64,000 bases of DNA. Origin: Chryseobacterium paludis. Its GTDB lineage: Bacteria > Bacteroidota > Bacteroidia > Flavobacteriales > Weeksellaceae. Every line of letters begins with the position of its first letter. Position 1 is the first letter of the stretch. The stretch lies in NCBI RefSeq assembly GCF_025403485.1, contig NZ_CP099966.1, forward strand, positions 4,078,501 through 4,142,500. Direction: 5' to 3'. This document shows positions 15,840 through 23,657 of the stretch, one piece after another. The notes under the pieces are model-generated. The model saw nothing but the letters and a program-made list of their open reading frames with translations, ran no database searches and was not told the DNA's origin. Both the position numbers and the translations under genes were made by a program.

Positions 15840-16661
15840 CTATTTTTTTATGATCTTATATGATCCAAAAGAAGTTTTGATTAGATATGCTCCTGATGGG
15901 AGCTCAGAAATATCTGCATCGGTTACTCCTTTTTTAATATCTATGTTTTTTACCAACTTACCTTCCTGACTGTATATTTCAGCTGTGGAATTTTCGTCAG
16001 TTTTTATAGAAAAAGCTCCAGTTGTTGGGTTCGGATAAATACTTACTTTCTCCGCTGTGGTTTTTACTTCATTAGTAGCTAATACAATTCCTGTGTCTTT
16101 TACCCAGGTAAAGGCGTCAAGATCGGCATAGGTATATAAACCACCCAAGGTGATCTGAAGTTCATCAATAATAATGTTTGAATAATTCTGTCCGTTCAGA
16201 TTTGTTAAATCTATTAAAGTATGTCCATTAGTAGCCCCTAGAGACGTTGCAAAACCGGAAGTTTTGGTTTGAGTAAACTTTGTTACTCCACTCAATTTAC
16301 CAGTTACAGTAAGATCTCCAATAACGGTTTGATTTAAAGCGTTGTTTGAAAGGAAAACCCAGAATCTGTTTACCTTAAACAAATTTGAAGTTGTTTTGAT
16401 GCTGAAAGAAGCTCCTGGAGCTACAGAACCGGAATTGTCAATGTATCTGTTATCAACAGTTGTTCCGTTCCAACCGGTTCCCGGATAATTGGCTTGTATA
16501 TCAAATGTTGAGACATGGGATATGATATTAAATATAACTCCGTTGTCAGTAAAGCTACTGCTGCCGTTAGATTCGGTTTCGAATGCTTCTGTACTTGTCT
16601 GCCCAAAAGAAAAAATAGAAATGAGCAGGCTACAGATCAATAAAAAAGTAGTGCTTTTCAT
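15840..16661 (-). CDS. T9SS-exported protein with C-terminal sorting domain
   Basis: A 273-aa secreted protein. It has the signal MKSTTFLLICSLLISIFSFGQ and ends in a type A T9SS signal: VSIYPNPTTGAFSIKTDEN, a central GKLVKNIDI and the terminal LPSGAYLIKT followed by basic residues. The middle (about residues 25-195) is a Ser/Thr/Asn-rich beta-sandwich-like region with TDNGVIFNI and NIIIDELQITLGG, which I do not assign to a catalytic family. It is probably exported and surface-bound or released. It lies 35 bases downstream of the collar-like gene on the same strand. Confidence 0.85.
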   Translation of the reverse strand: MKSTTFLLICSLLISIFSFGQTSTEAFETESNGSSSFTDNGVIFNIISHVSTFDIQANYPGTGWNGTTVDNRYIDNSGSVAPGASFSIKTTSNLFKVNRFWVFLSNNALNQTVIGDLTVTGKLSGVTKFTQTKTSGFATSLGATNGHTLIDLTNLNGQNYSNIIIDELQITLGGLYTYADLDAFTWVKDTGIVLATNEVKTTAEKVSIYPNPTTGAFSIKTDENSTAEIYSQEGKLVKNIDIKKGVTDADISELPSGAYLIKTSFGSYKIIKK

Positions 16662-16696
16662 AATTTTAGTATTTAGATTAGTGTAATTGTTGAATT

Positions 16697-17239
16697 TTAA
16701 TCTCTTGGAGGGTATATTCCTGCAACACAGATAATATAATTCAGCCCAAGAAAAGGCGGCATATTATTAACAGGAAGGTTTTGTCCCATATAAGAGATTG
16801 ATTGAGGATTGATTACAGTGTCTGGACTGTCATTTACATAACTAGGTACTGCGTTGAAATCTCTTCCGACCTGTGTTCCTGTTATTGCAATAGCCGATGA
16901 TGATGTTGGAGTTGATGAATTGGCGTTTTTGTTGGCCACTTTCAACTGGAACCCTATCATGCTTGGCATGTTTTGTTGTTGCAGGGTTGTGGTATCACTC
17001 CCCGCTATAATACCTATTGGATAAGATTTACCACTTGCGCTACCTGCTCCTAATGCCATACGTCCAATTAAGTTTGGTAAAGCAAAGGTAGTTACTCCAT
17101 CTCCGCCATATGTTGTTCCTAACAAAGAAAATAAAGCGCTGTTATTTGAGATGCTTAGCAGTCTTCCATCGCAGAGCATCCAATTTCTTGGTGCAAAATT
17201 TCCTGCAAATAGTTTTACTATGCCCATGTATTCTTCCAT
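16697..17239 (-). CDS. phage tail collar / microcystin-dependent-protein-like
   Basis: A 180-aa protein with the collar domain at the N-terminus: MEEYMGIVKLFAGNFAPRNW, LCDGRLLSISNNSALFSLLG, TTYGGDGVTTFALPNLIGRM. Such proteins occur singly or in small sets in many Bacteroidota and are usually labelled tail protein or MdpB. No other phage structural gene is near, so this is not evidence of a prophage. The C-terminal half is Ser/Asn-rich and ends with MPPFLGLNYIICVAGIYPPR, the usual collar closing strand. Function in the cell is unknown. Confidence 0.85.
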   Translation of the reverse strand: MEEYMGIVKLFAGNFAPRNWMLCDGRLLSISNNSALFSLLGTTYGGDGVTTFALPNLIGRMALGAGSASGKSYPIGIIAGSDTTTLQQQNMPSMIGFQLKVANKNANSSTPTSSSAIAITGTQVGRDFNAVPSYVNDSPDTVINPQSISYMGQNLPVNNMPPFLGLNYIICVAGIYPPRD

Positions 17240-17553
17240 AATAATAAGTTTTTTAGGTTTTTAATTTTTTCTATTCTTTTTGGCTTTTAAAAGCAGTTCT
17301 GAATAGTTTGTATTTTAATATCCCAAAGGAACAATATATATGAGTTTGCGGGTAGAGTAGAAAGTACCAAATTAAGGACTCCGTATTTTTACGTATTACT
17401 ATTTCTATAAAAAATAAATGATAAAAACTGACATTGTATTTATAGTAAATTTATAACAAATAAAAAAAGACGAAATACTTAATTTGTATAGGTTTAATTT
17501 TCGTTAAAAGCCTGTAATTACTATTTTTGTATTTATCCAATATAAATTTAAAA
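17240..17553. other. divergent intergenic region
   Basis: 314 AT-rich bases between the divergent collar and hydratase genes. On the + strand TATTTTTG (17522-17529) fits the Bacteroidota -7 box (TAnnTTTG); I see no clean TTTG at the matching -33 position. On the - strand TTCCTTTG (complement of about 17318-17325) is one base off the -7 consensus and could serve the collar gene. No small ORF or hairpin stands out. Confidence 0.4.
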
Positions 17554-18318
17554 ATGAACGAATTCGTAATATCAGAGCTTAAAAATAATATCGCCGAAAT
17601 CACTTTCGGAACACCTAAAAGTAATGCACTTCCCGGAGCTATTTTGGAAAAGTTGGCCCAGACCATTTTAGATGAAGGAGCAAAGGGTGAGGTGAAAGCT
17701 ATTCTTGTAAAAAGTGAAGGTGAAAAAGCTTTCTGTGCAGGGGCAAGCTTTGATGAACTTTTGGCAATTGAAGAACTTGACGCTTCTACAAAATTCTTTG
17801 GAGGTTTTGCTAAAGTTTTAAATGCGATGAGAAATTGTGGTAAAATAGTTGTGGTAAGGGTACAGGGGAAAACAACAGGTGGTGGAGTAGGTATCGCTTG
17901 TGGAGCTGATTATTGTTTCGCAACGAAAGATTCCGCACTGGCTTTAACTGAGATTAATTTAGGAATTGGTCCCTTTGTGATTGGTCCATATGTAGAAAGG
18001 AAAATCGGAAAATCCCAATTCTCTGCAATGGCTATTGATGCTGATTTCAGAACTGCAGAATGGGCAGAACAGCATAATGTATACCATTCAGTTTCAGACA
18101 ATATTGAAGAGATGGATTTAAAACTGAATAAATTTCTACAAACTCTCGCATCAAGAAGTAGTGATGCTTTAGCTTTAATTAAAAAAGTATCTTGGGAGGG
18201 GACAGATCATTTTAATGAACTTATGCCTGCGAGAATTCATATGAGTGCAAGTTTGATTTTAGAAGATTCTGCAAAGAAAAATATTGAATCTATCAAAGAA
18301 AGATTAAGAGCAAAATAA
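17554..18318 (+). CDS. enoyl-CoA hydratase/isomerase family protein
   Basis: A 254-aa crotonase-fold protein. It starts MNEFVISELKNNIAEITFG. Oxyanion-hole loops are KAFCAGASFDELL and VQGKTTGGGVGIACGADY. Of the two hydratase glutamates only the second is kept (ALTEINLGI); the first is replaced by Gly in GGGVGIACG. It is therefore not a standard PaaF-type hydratase and may be an isomerase or a divergent hydratase. An upstream in-frame TTG at 17527 overlaps the promoter and is rejected as start. It stands alone between its promoter and a terminator. Confidence 0.85.
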   Translation: MNEFVISELKNNIAEITFGTPKSNALPGAILEKLAQTILDEGAKGEVKAILVKSEGEKAFCAGASFDELLAIEELDASTKFFGGFAKVLNAMRNCGKIVVVRVQGKTTGGGVGIACGADYCFATKDSALALTEINLGIGPFVIGPYVERKIGKSQFSAMAIDADFRTAEWAEQHNVYHSVSDNIEEMDLKLNKFLQTLASRSSDALALIKKVSWEGTDHFNELMPARIHMSASLILEDSAKKNIESIKERLRAK

Positions 18319-18336
18319 GTATTTGTTATCATAAAT

Positions 18337-18367
18337 AAAAAACCGTTGATTGTGGTCGACGGTTTTT
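18337..18367 (+). terminator. intrinsic terminator after the hydratase gene
   Basis: AAAACCGTTGA / TCGACGGTTTT around the loop TTGTGG, with one G-T pair, followed by T-rich sequence. Confidence 0.85.
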
Positions 18368-18413
18368 TATTTGAAATTTATTAAATAATATTTTGGAGAT
18401 TAAAAATAAATTA

Positions 18414-18432
18414 TAACTTTGTATTTCAAAGT
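18414..18432 (+). promoter_or_regulatory. promoter with overlapping palindromic operator, copy A
   Basis: TAACTTTG (18414-18421) matches the -7 box TAnnTTTG. ACTTTGTATTTCAAAGT (18416-18432) is a 17-bp element with 6-bp perfect arms around TATTT, so it overlaps the promoter and initiation region. The same 17 bp occurs at 19429-19445, and the identity extends further (TCTTT). A winged-helix regulator gene lies between the two copies. Confidence 0.65.
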
Positions 18433-18439
18433 TCTTTAT

Positions 18440-19057
18440 ATGGATTCAAAAAACTATCACGAAGATCTATCTCATATCCGTTCCATGATGGAGAGATCTT
18501 CAAGATTTATTTCATTGAGTGGATTGTCTGGAGTTGTTGCTGGTTTAGTGGCACTAATTGGTGCAGGCTATGTTTATTTTGTTCTTAAAAGAAATGGAAT
18601 TGACTATTTCGAAGGAGATCGAAACATATACAGTATGGCTTTGGTTAAAGAATTGGTGATTATCGGAACTTTGATTTTATTTGCTGCCATATTAAGCGGA
18701 TATATTTTTACTGCTAATAAAAGTAAAAAGAAGGGTCTTAAAATATGGGATGGCACTACCAAACGTCTATTAATAACTTTTTGCGTCCCTTTAATAACGG
18801 GTGGTGTCTTCTGTCTTGCTCTTCTCTTTCATCATCTTTTTGTATGGATTGCACCAGCTACTTTGATTTTTTATGGGCTGGCTTTGGTGAGCGCTGAAAG
18901 ATATACTTTGACTGATGTAAAATACTTGGGATATTGTCAAATCATTTTAGGATTGATCTCATTATTTTTTCTGGGATGGGGACTGCTTTTCTGGACCGTG
19001 GGTTTTGGTATTCTGCATATAGTATATGGATTAATTATGCATAAGAAATATAAATAA
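18440..19057 (+). CDS. integral membrane protein of unknown function
   Basis: From the ATG at 18440 the product has 205 aa (MDSKNYHEDLSHIRSMMERS). After a short soluble N-terminus, about six hydrophobic segments follow (SGVVAGLVALIGAGYVYFVL, LVIIGTLILFAAILSGYIF, LLITFCVPLITGGVFCLALL, and three more). I recognise it as the type of membrane protein that often precedes a small winged-helix regulator in Flavobacteriia, but no function is known. It lies directly downstream of operator copy A and 56 bases upstream of the regulator gene. Confidence 0.75.
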   Translation: MDSKNYHEDLSHIRSMMERSSRFISLSGLSGVVAGLVALIGAGYVYFVLKRNGIDYFEGDRNIYSMALVKELVIIGTLILFAAILSGYIFTANKSKKKGLKIWDGTTKRLLITFCVPLITGGVFCLALLFHHLFVWIAPATLIFYGLALVSAERYTLTDVKYLGYCQIILGLISLFFLGWGLLFWTVGFGILHIVYGLIMHKKYK

Positions 19058-19113
19058 AAATATAAATTTGCGGTTCGAAAAAAACTAAACCCTGCAACCT
19101 GATAACTGAAATT

Positions 19114-19404
19114 ATGATTAAAATAAATCAGCTCAATAAAGAATTCGAAAGTCGCGTAAGACTAGGCATTATGTCTGTCCTTATGGTCAACGACTGGGTT
19201 GATTTCTCAGAAATGAAAAGTTTATTGGAAATTACAGATGGTAATTTAGCGAGTCATAGTAATGCGTTAGAAAAAGCTGGATATATAGAGGTGAAGAAAG
19301 AATTTGTAGGAAAAAAACCAAAAACATCATACAGAGTGACCCAAAATGGAAGACTGGCTTTCACAGAACATTTGGATGCACTGGAAAAATTAATAGGACG
19401 TTAG
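19114..19404 (+). CDS. winged-helix transcriptional regulator
   Basis: A 96-aa DNA-binding protein consisting of little more than a winged helix (HTH_34/ArsR-like): ESRVRLGIMSVLMVNDWVDF, then FSEMKSLLEITDGNLASHSN and LEKAGYIEVKKEF as recognition helix and wing, and KTSYRVTQNGRLAFTEHLDA at the end. No ligand domain is present. It is co-directional with the upstream membrane protein, and identical palindromes lie before that gene and just downstream of this one. Autoregulation and control of the metallophosphoesterase operon is a reasonable inference. Confidence 0.88.
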   Translation: MIKINQLNKEFESRVRLGIMSVLMVNDWVDFSEMKSLLEITDGNLASHSNALEKAGYIEVKKEFVGKKPKTSYRVTQNGRLAFTEHLDALEKLIGR

Positions 19405-19428
19405 ACACATATATTTTTTTACAAATTT

Positions 19429-19445
19429 ACTTTGTATTTCAAAGT
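19429..19445 (+). promoter_or_regulatory. palindromic operator, copy B
   Basis: ACTTTGTATTTCAAAGT, identical to 18416-18432, 31 bases before the metallophosphoesterase ATG. TTACTTTG (19427-19434) is one base from the -7 consensus, so this is probably both promoter and operator. Confidence 0.6.
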
Positions 19446-19475
19446 TCTTTGTTAAAATGAATTTAAAAAATATCA

Positions 19476-20315
19476 ATGACAAGAAAAACATTTTTAAAAA
19501 GACTTATGCAGGCTTCAGTAATCGGGGCATTCCCAGCATTGTATTCGTGGCAGGTAGAACCTTTTTGGGTAGAATTTGTTGAAAGAAAACTTCCGATTAA
19601 AAACTTACCCGAAGCACTGGAAGGCAAAATATTAATGCAGATTTCAGATTTACATGTGGGAAATCGCTTTGACTGGAAATTTCTTATTGAATCTTTTGAA
19701 AAAGCACGACCGTTCAAGCCTGACTTTGTAGTCTATACCGGGGATTTTGTGAACCACGGAACTTTACAGGAACAAAATGATTTAAGAGTGGTAATGGAGA
19801 ACGCTGTTTATGGCAGTTTAGGAACTTTTGGGATTTTAGGAAACCATGATTATGGACCGACCTGGAATGATATAGGGCTTTCACGAAGTATCTGTGGGGT
19901 TTTAAATGATTTTGGAATTGAGATGCTTAATAATGAACAACGAGAAAAGAACGGTCTTAATTTTATCGGATTTGAAGATCTTACTTCTCCCAATTTCGAC
20001 CCAATGCAGGTAATGAAAGATTATGACCCTTTAAAAGCTAACCTTGTTCTCTGCCATAATCCTGATGTATGCGACAAAGATATCTGGAATAATTACAAAG
20101 GCTGGATTTTAAGTGGACATACCCATGGAGGTCAATGTCGGATTCCCGGGGTGATTACTCCTATACTTCCCGTGAAAAATAAAAAATATGTCTCTGGAGA
20201 AATCAATTTAAAAGATGGAAGGATGCTTTATATCAATCGGGCTATTGGACATTCTTACCAGGTTCGTTTTATGGTTCGCCCGGAAATTACAGTTTTTACT
20301 TTAACAAATTCTTAG
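19476..20315 (+). CDS. YkuE/YaeI-type metallophosphoesterase
   Basis: A 279-aa calcineurin-like phosphoesterase. Metal-ligand blocks in order: ISDLHVG, VVYTGDFVNH, LGNHDYG, VLCHNPDV and WILSGHTHGGQCRIP. All expected Asp/His/Asn ligands are present. The N-terminus TRKTFLKRLMQAS followed by a hydrophobic stretch looks like a twin-arginine signal with RK in place of RR, in keeping with periplasmic YkuE-like enzymes that act on lipid-linked phosphates. The substrate is not shown by sequence. It is followed six bases later by a small membrane-protein gene. Confidence 0.9.
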   Translation: MTRKTFLKRLMQASVIGAFPALYSWQVEPFWVEFVERKLPIKNLPEALEGKILMQISDLHVGNRFDWKFLIESFEKARPFKPDFVVYTGDFVNHGTLQEQNDLRVVMENAVYGSLGTFGILGNHDYGPTWNDIGLSRSICGVLNDFGIEMLNNEQREKNGLNFIGFEDLTSPNFDPMQVMKDYDPLKANLVLCHNPDVCDKDIWNNYKGWILSGHTHGGQCRIPGVITPILPVKNKKYVSGEINLKDGRMLYINRAIGHSYQVRFMVRPEITVFTLTNS

Positions 20316-20321
20316 TGTAAT

Positions 20322-20618
20322 ATGAATAATAAACAAATTTTAAACATTGGAAAATATGTGTTCGGATCTTCATTTTTATTCGGAAATATATGTCTTTTCG
20401 GATATCTCATAACCAGAGTTGATCTATTCGCAGTGAGTGGTTTTATGTTGCTTATTTTTGGATCCGTTCTTAATCTTTTAGTGATATTGGGATTGTTGAT
20501 TTATGGCTTTGCCTATAAATCTAAACTTAACACTTGTTTACAGGCAACGAGTATACTCCTGGCCAATATTCCTATAGCTATCCTTTACACAGTCACTGGA
20601 CTCAGTCTATTAAAATAA
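20322..20618 (+). CDS. small membrane protein of unknown function
   Basis: A 98-aa hydrophobic protein with about three to four membrane segments (FGSSFLFGNICLFGYLI, LFAVSGFMLLIFGSVL, NLLVILGLLIYGFAY, LANIPIAILYTVTGLSLL). No motif is recognised. It sits six bases after the metallophosphoesterase and eight bases before the COQ4 remnant, so it belongs to the same transcript. Confidence 0.65.
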   Translation: MNNKQILNIGKYVFGSSFLFGNICLFGYLITRVDLFAVSGFMLLIFGSVLNLLVILGLLIYGFAYKSKLNTCLQATSILLANIPIAILYTVTGLSLLK

Positions 20619-20625
20619 TCAAAGT

Positions 20626-21111
20626 ATGAAAAAATTACGTGTTCGCTTTTTACTTTTTGTGTATGATAAAACTCAAAAATTGTACAGAAAGTATTTTAAG
20701 AAAAAGAAAAGGCAATGGTAGTTTAATGAGCAACAACTGCTTAGCTTCAGTGAGGATTCTTTAGGAAGAAAGCTGGGTGAGTTTTATAAACGTCATGGAT
20801 TTACAATGATCCCAAAAATGGAAAATCATGATGTACATCATCTTATTACTGGATGTGGAACCAACTTTGAAGATGAAATTGCGATGCAATTCCTACTTCT
20901 AGGAAACGGAAAGATCAATGCTCACCTTTTGGCAGCAATTGTATTAGGAACATTGATATTACCGGAATATTCTAAAATGTACCTGCAGGCATATAAAAAA
21001 GGCAAGAATATGAGGCCTTTTCACCATTGGGATTTTGAAGCTTTATTGTGGCAAAACTTCGAAAATCTGAAAGATTTCATTCAACAAAAAAATATAATAA
21101 CCCATTATTAA
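20626..21111 (+). pseudogene. COQ4 family gene interrupted by an in-frame TAG at codon 32
   Basis: The frame opens at ATG 20626 (MKKLRVRFLLFVYDKTQK), reads through codon 31 (Trp) and meets TAG at 20719-20721. It then continues in the same frame to 21111 with clear homology (FNEQQLLSFSEDSLGRKLGE). The intact gene would encode 161 aa. The COQ4 metal motif HDxxH-x11-E is complete: HDVHHLITGCGTNFEDE. Only a single base change separates it from an intact gene, so it is a very recent mutation, a sequencing error or a tolerated stop. An internal restart at 20806 would start just before the metal motif. COQ4 acts in ubiquinone synthesis elsewhere; Bacteroidota use menaquinone, so its role here is unclear. 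Confidence 0.85.
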
Positions 21112-21118
21112 TTACATC

Positions 21119-22492
21119 ATGAAAACACATCATTATATATTACTTACAACTGCCTTCTTCATCATTCTGTTTTATGATGAAAATGTAGGACTAAACCTAG
21201 GTATTTTAGGAATTATTTATTCTGTACTTACCTGGCATAAAACACCTGAAAGAAACAAGACAAAAGTTTTTTATATCTTGGTTCTTACAAGTGTCCTTTC
21301 TTCTGTAGCATTTGCCTGGTATGGAGATTTTCCTTCATTTTTGGCAGTTGTAAGTTCCCTTTTACTTTTATCCTATAGATCTAAAAATAAAAGGATGAAA
21401 ACTCTTTTACTAATTCCTGTTTTTGTAGTGAATTGCTTTACATTTTTCTGTCGGTTTTTTAGTTTTGATCAGTGGCTCCCAAAAAGGAATATTTCCAGGT
21501 TATGGCAGAAGCTGTTTGCATTTATTCTTATTCCTACAATATTAATAGCTATTTTCTTTGGAATTTATTCTGTGGGGAGTGATCATTTTGCCAATCTCTT
21601 TACCAACATTGAATTAGATGTCAACTTTTGGCAGTTATTCTGTATTACAATTTTAGGGACATTTATTGCCTTTAATTATTGGACCTATACGGTTGAAAAA
21701 CTTATCTACAAACAAAACCATGTTTTAGATAATACTTTTCATGAGAAAGATAAAACAGTAAAATCAAGCTACTCTTTTCTGGACCTAGATGCCGAAAGAA
21801 TGAGTGGAGTGATCTCCTTTTTCTCATTAAATGTTCTGCTGATTTTTTTTATAATTACCTATAATTACGAACAGTTTTATGAGGTGGCAAAGACCCCTAG
21901 CCAACTTTCAGAAGAAACACATGAAAGGGTAAATGCTGTGATCATGTCGATCATTATGGCAATACTGGTGATCATGTTTTACTTTAAATCCAGTTTCAAC
22001 TTTGATCCAAAAGCAGGATTATTGAAAACTCTGGCTAAGATTTGGATATTGCTGAATGCTGTATTGATCATCTCTGCAATGATAAAAAATTCAGAATATA
22101 TTATTAATTACGGTTTTACTTATAAAAGGCTTGGAGTTTATGGATTCTTGATCTTGGCATTGATTGGCCTGATAATGACCTTTATTAAAATTCAAGGGAA
22201 AAAAAGAAATGCATTCTTATTTAATACAATGACCTGGTATTTTTATGGAACAATTTTGGCTTGTAGTTATATCAATTGGGGTGGTTTTATAACTTCCCAA
22301 AACATGAAACGAAATGATTTTGTGGTTAATTATCATGTAAAATCCATTAATTTCAGTGATAAAAAGTTACTGGAATATGCCGAAGAAAAAAATGATAAAA
22401 ATTTAAAAAAACAAATTATTAGTAAAGTAGAAAAAGAGAAGTCACCAACCTTTCTTTCAAAAATTCTTTACTATGAAACATTAAAAGAATAG
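21119..22492 (+). CDS. DUF4153/DUF4173 family membrane protein
   Basis: A 457-aa protein with about ten membrane segments, a soluble loop around residues 205-225 (NHVLDNTFHEKDKTVKSSYS) and a charged C-terminal tail of about 60 residues. The conserved FTYKRLGVYGF segment after ISAMIKNSEYI is typical of DUF4173. In Flavobacteriia this gene commonly accompanies a small winged-helix regulator and a COQ4-like gene, as here. Function is unknown. It starts eight bases after the COQ4 frame. Confidence 0.75.
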   Translation: MKTHHYILLTTAFFIILFYDENVGLNLGILGIIYSVLTWHKTPERNKTKVFYILVLTSVLSSVAFAWYGDFPSFLAVVSSLLLLSYRSKNKRMKTLLLIPVFVVNCFTFFCRFFSFDQWLPKRNISRLWQKLFAFILIPTILIAIFFGIYSVGSDHFANLFTNIELDVNFWQLFCITILGTFIAFNYWTYTVEKLIYKQNHVLDNTFHEKDKTVKSSYSFLDLDAERMSGVISFFSLNVLLIFFIITYNYEQFYEVAKTPSQLSEETHERVNAVIMSIIMAILVIMFYFKSSFNFDPKAGLLKTLAKIWILLNAVLIISAMIKNSEYIINYGFTYKRLGVYGFLILALIGLIMTFIKIQGKKRNAFLFNTMTWYFYGTILACSYINWGGFITSQNMKRNDFVVNYHVKSINFSDKKLLEYAEEKNDKNLKKQIISKVEKEKSPTFLSKILYYETLKE

Positions 22493-22497
22493 TTATT

Positions 22498-23034
22498 ATG
22501 AAAAAGTCCTTATTGCTGATCCCACTGATTATTATTTCTTGTAAAAAAGAAGCAAATACTGAAACAGCGAACAAAGATTCGATCATGGTTAGCGAGCAGC
22601 CTCATCCCGAATCATCAGTAGATTCTGTTGCGCTAAGACAAAAAGATTCGCTTATTAATAATTCTCCCGTCACTAAACATGTTTTAAAAAAAGGCGTGAT
22701 GAGAAGTGAAAAAGAAGGTCAGATTATAAGAACTGCTGATGCGTCCCAACTTCCCTTTACTGTAGGAGAACAATTTACAAAAGATGGGCAGGAGTTGATA
22801 TTAAAGATTACTAATTATAATAAAGCTGACCTTAAAGCCTTTATTTCTACTAAAGAGAAAGATTTTAACATTAGGTTTAATCAAATAAAACTGCCAAACG
22901 GAGATTATGATGGACCCTTTGGAAGAGATATTTTTTATCAGGTTGCAGGAAGAGGAGAGATTTGGTTAATTATTGGAAAAAGTAATATGGCATCAGGAAA
23001 CACAAAAGGAAGTTTCTCTGTAAGTGTAGAATGA
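22498..23034 (+). CDS. putative lipoprotein
   Basis: A 178-aa protein with a lipoprotein signal: MKKSLLLIPLIIISC, Cys15 being the likely lipidated residue. A Ser/Asp-rich linker follows (residues 16-60), then a compact domain with QLPFTVGEQFTKDGQELIL and a C-terminal GRGEIWLIIGKSNM. No family recognised. It begins six bases after the DUF4173 gene and is probably the last gene of that transcript. Confidence 0.7.
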   Translation: MKKSLLLIPLIIISCKKEANTETANKDSIMVSEQPHPESSVDSVALRQKDSLINNSPVTKHVLKKGVMRSEKEGQIIRTADASQLPFTVGEQFTKDGQELILKITNYNKADLKAFISTKEKDFNIRFNQIKLPNGDYDGPFGRDIFYQVAGRGEIWLIIGKSNMASGNTKGSFSVSVE

Positions 23035-23082
23035 TCTTTGGTATAGTTTCTGTAATGTATCCATTATTAAGATTTACTAATT

Positions 23083-23595
23083 ATGAAAAATATATTTTTA
23101 ACGGCAATAGTAGCTTCAGCTGCTCTTGTTAGTTGTGGAACAGTACAGTCATTGGTTCAGAATACATTCCCTTATACAGCAAATGTTTTAGTATCCACAG
23201 GAGTACCTGCAGACAAAGAAGTATCTTCTACTGCTACAGCTTCCAATGTGCAGACCTGGTTTGGTGGAAATAACAATGCGAAAATAAAAGACGTGAGATT
23301 AGCAGATGCGAAAATTTCTGTAGTTTCTCCGGCAGGTGGAAATTTAAGCGCTTTAAAAAGCGTTAAAGTATACATTTCTTCAACAGGTACAGGAGAAAGA
23401 TTAGTGGCTTCCCGTACCAATATTTCTTCAAACAACTCAAGTCTGAATCTGGATCTGGATAATAACGGATTTCTAGATGAAGTAGTAAAGAGTAACGGAG
23501 TAACCGTAAGAACAGTTTATGAGCTGAAAAATCAGACCAGTTCAGATATGAACTTAAAGGTAGCACTTAATTTCAGCAGTATACCTGCGAAATAG
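23083..23595 (+). CDS. putative lipoprotein
   Basis: A 170-aa secreted protein with lipobox ALVSC at residues 14-18 (MKNIFLTAIVASAALVSCG). The mature part is Ser/Thr/Asn/Val-rich and looks like a beta-sandwich (VRLADAKISVVSPAGGNLSA, LKSVKVYISSTGTGERLVAS, SSLNLDLDNNGFLDEVVKS). I recall similar small lipoproteins of unknown role in Chryseobacterium. It is followed by a strong terminator. Confidence 0.7.
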   Translation: MKNIFLTAIVASAALVSCGTVQSLVQNTFPYTANVLVSTGVPADKEVSSTATASNVQTWFGGNNNAKIKDVRLADAKISVVSPAGGNLSALKSVKVYISSTGTGERLVASRTNISSNNSSLNLDLDNNGFLDEVVKSNGVTVRTVYELKNQTSSDMNLKVALNFSSIPAK

Positions 23596-23613
23596 TTTTT
23601 ATAAAAGTTTATT

Positions 23614-23648
23614 AAAAAAACGTCTCTCAAAAAATGGGAGACGTTTTT
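23614..23648. terminator. bidirectional terminator
   Basis: AAAAACGTCTC / GAGACGTTTTT around a loop, with poly-A on the left and poly-T on the right. It lies between the convergent lipoprotein and subtilase genes. Confidence 0.85.
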
Positions 23649-23657
23649 AATGATAGT

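Noticed and set aside
16697..17239. Prophage suggested by the tail-collar protein
   Set aside because: No integrase, capsid, terminase or other tail gene lies nearby; isolated collar proteins are common in Bacteroidota.
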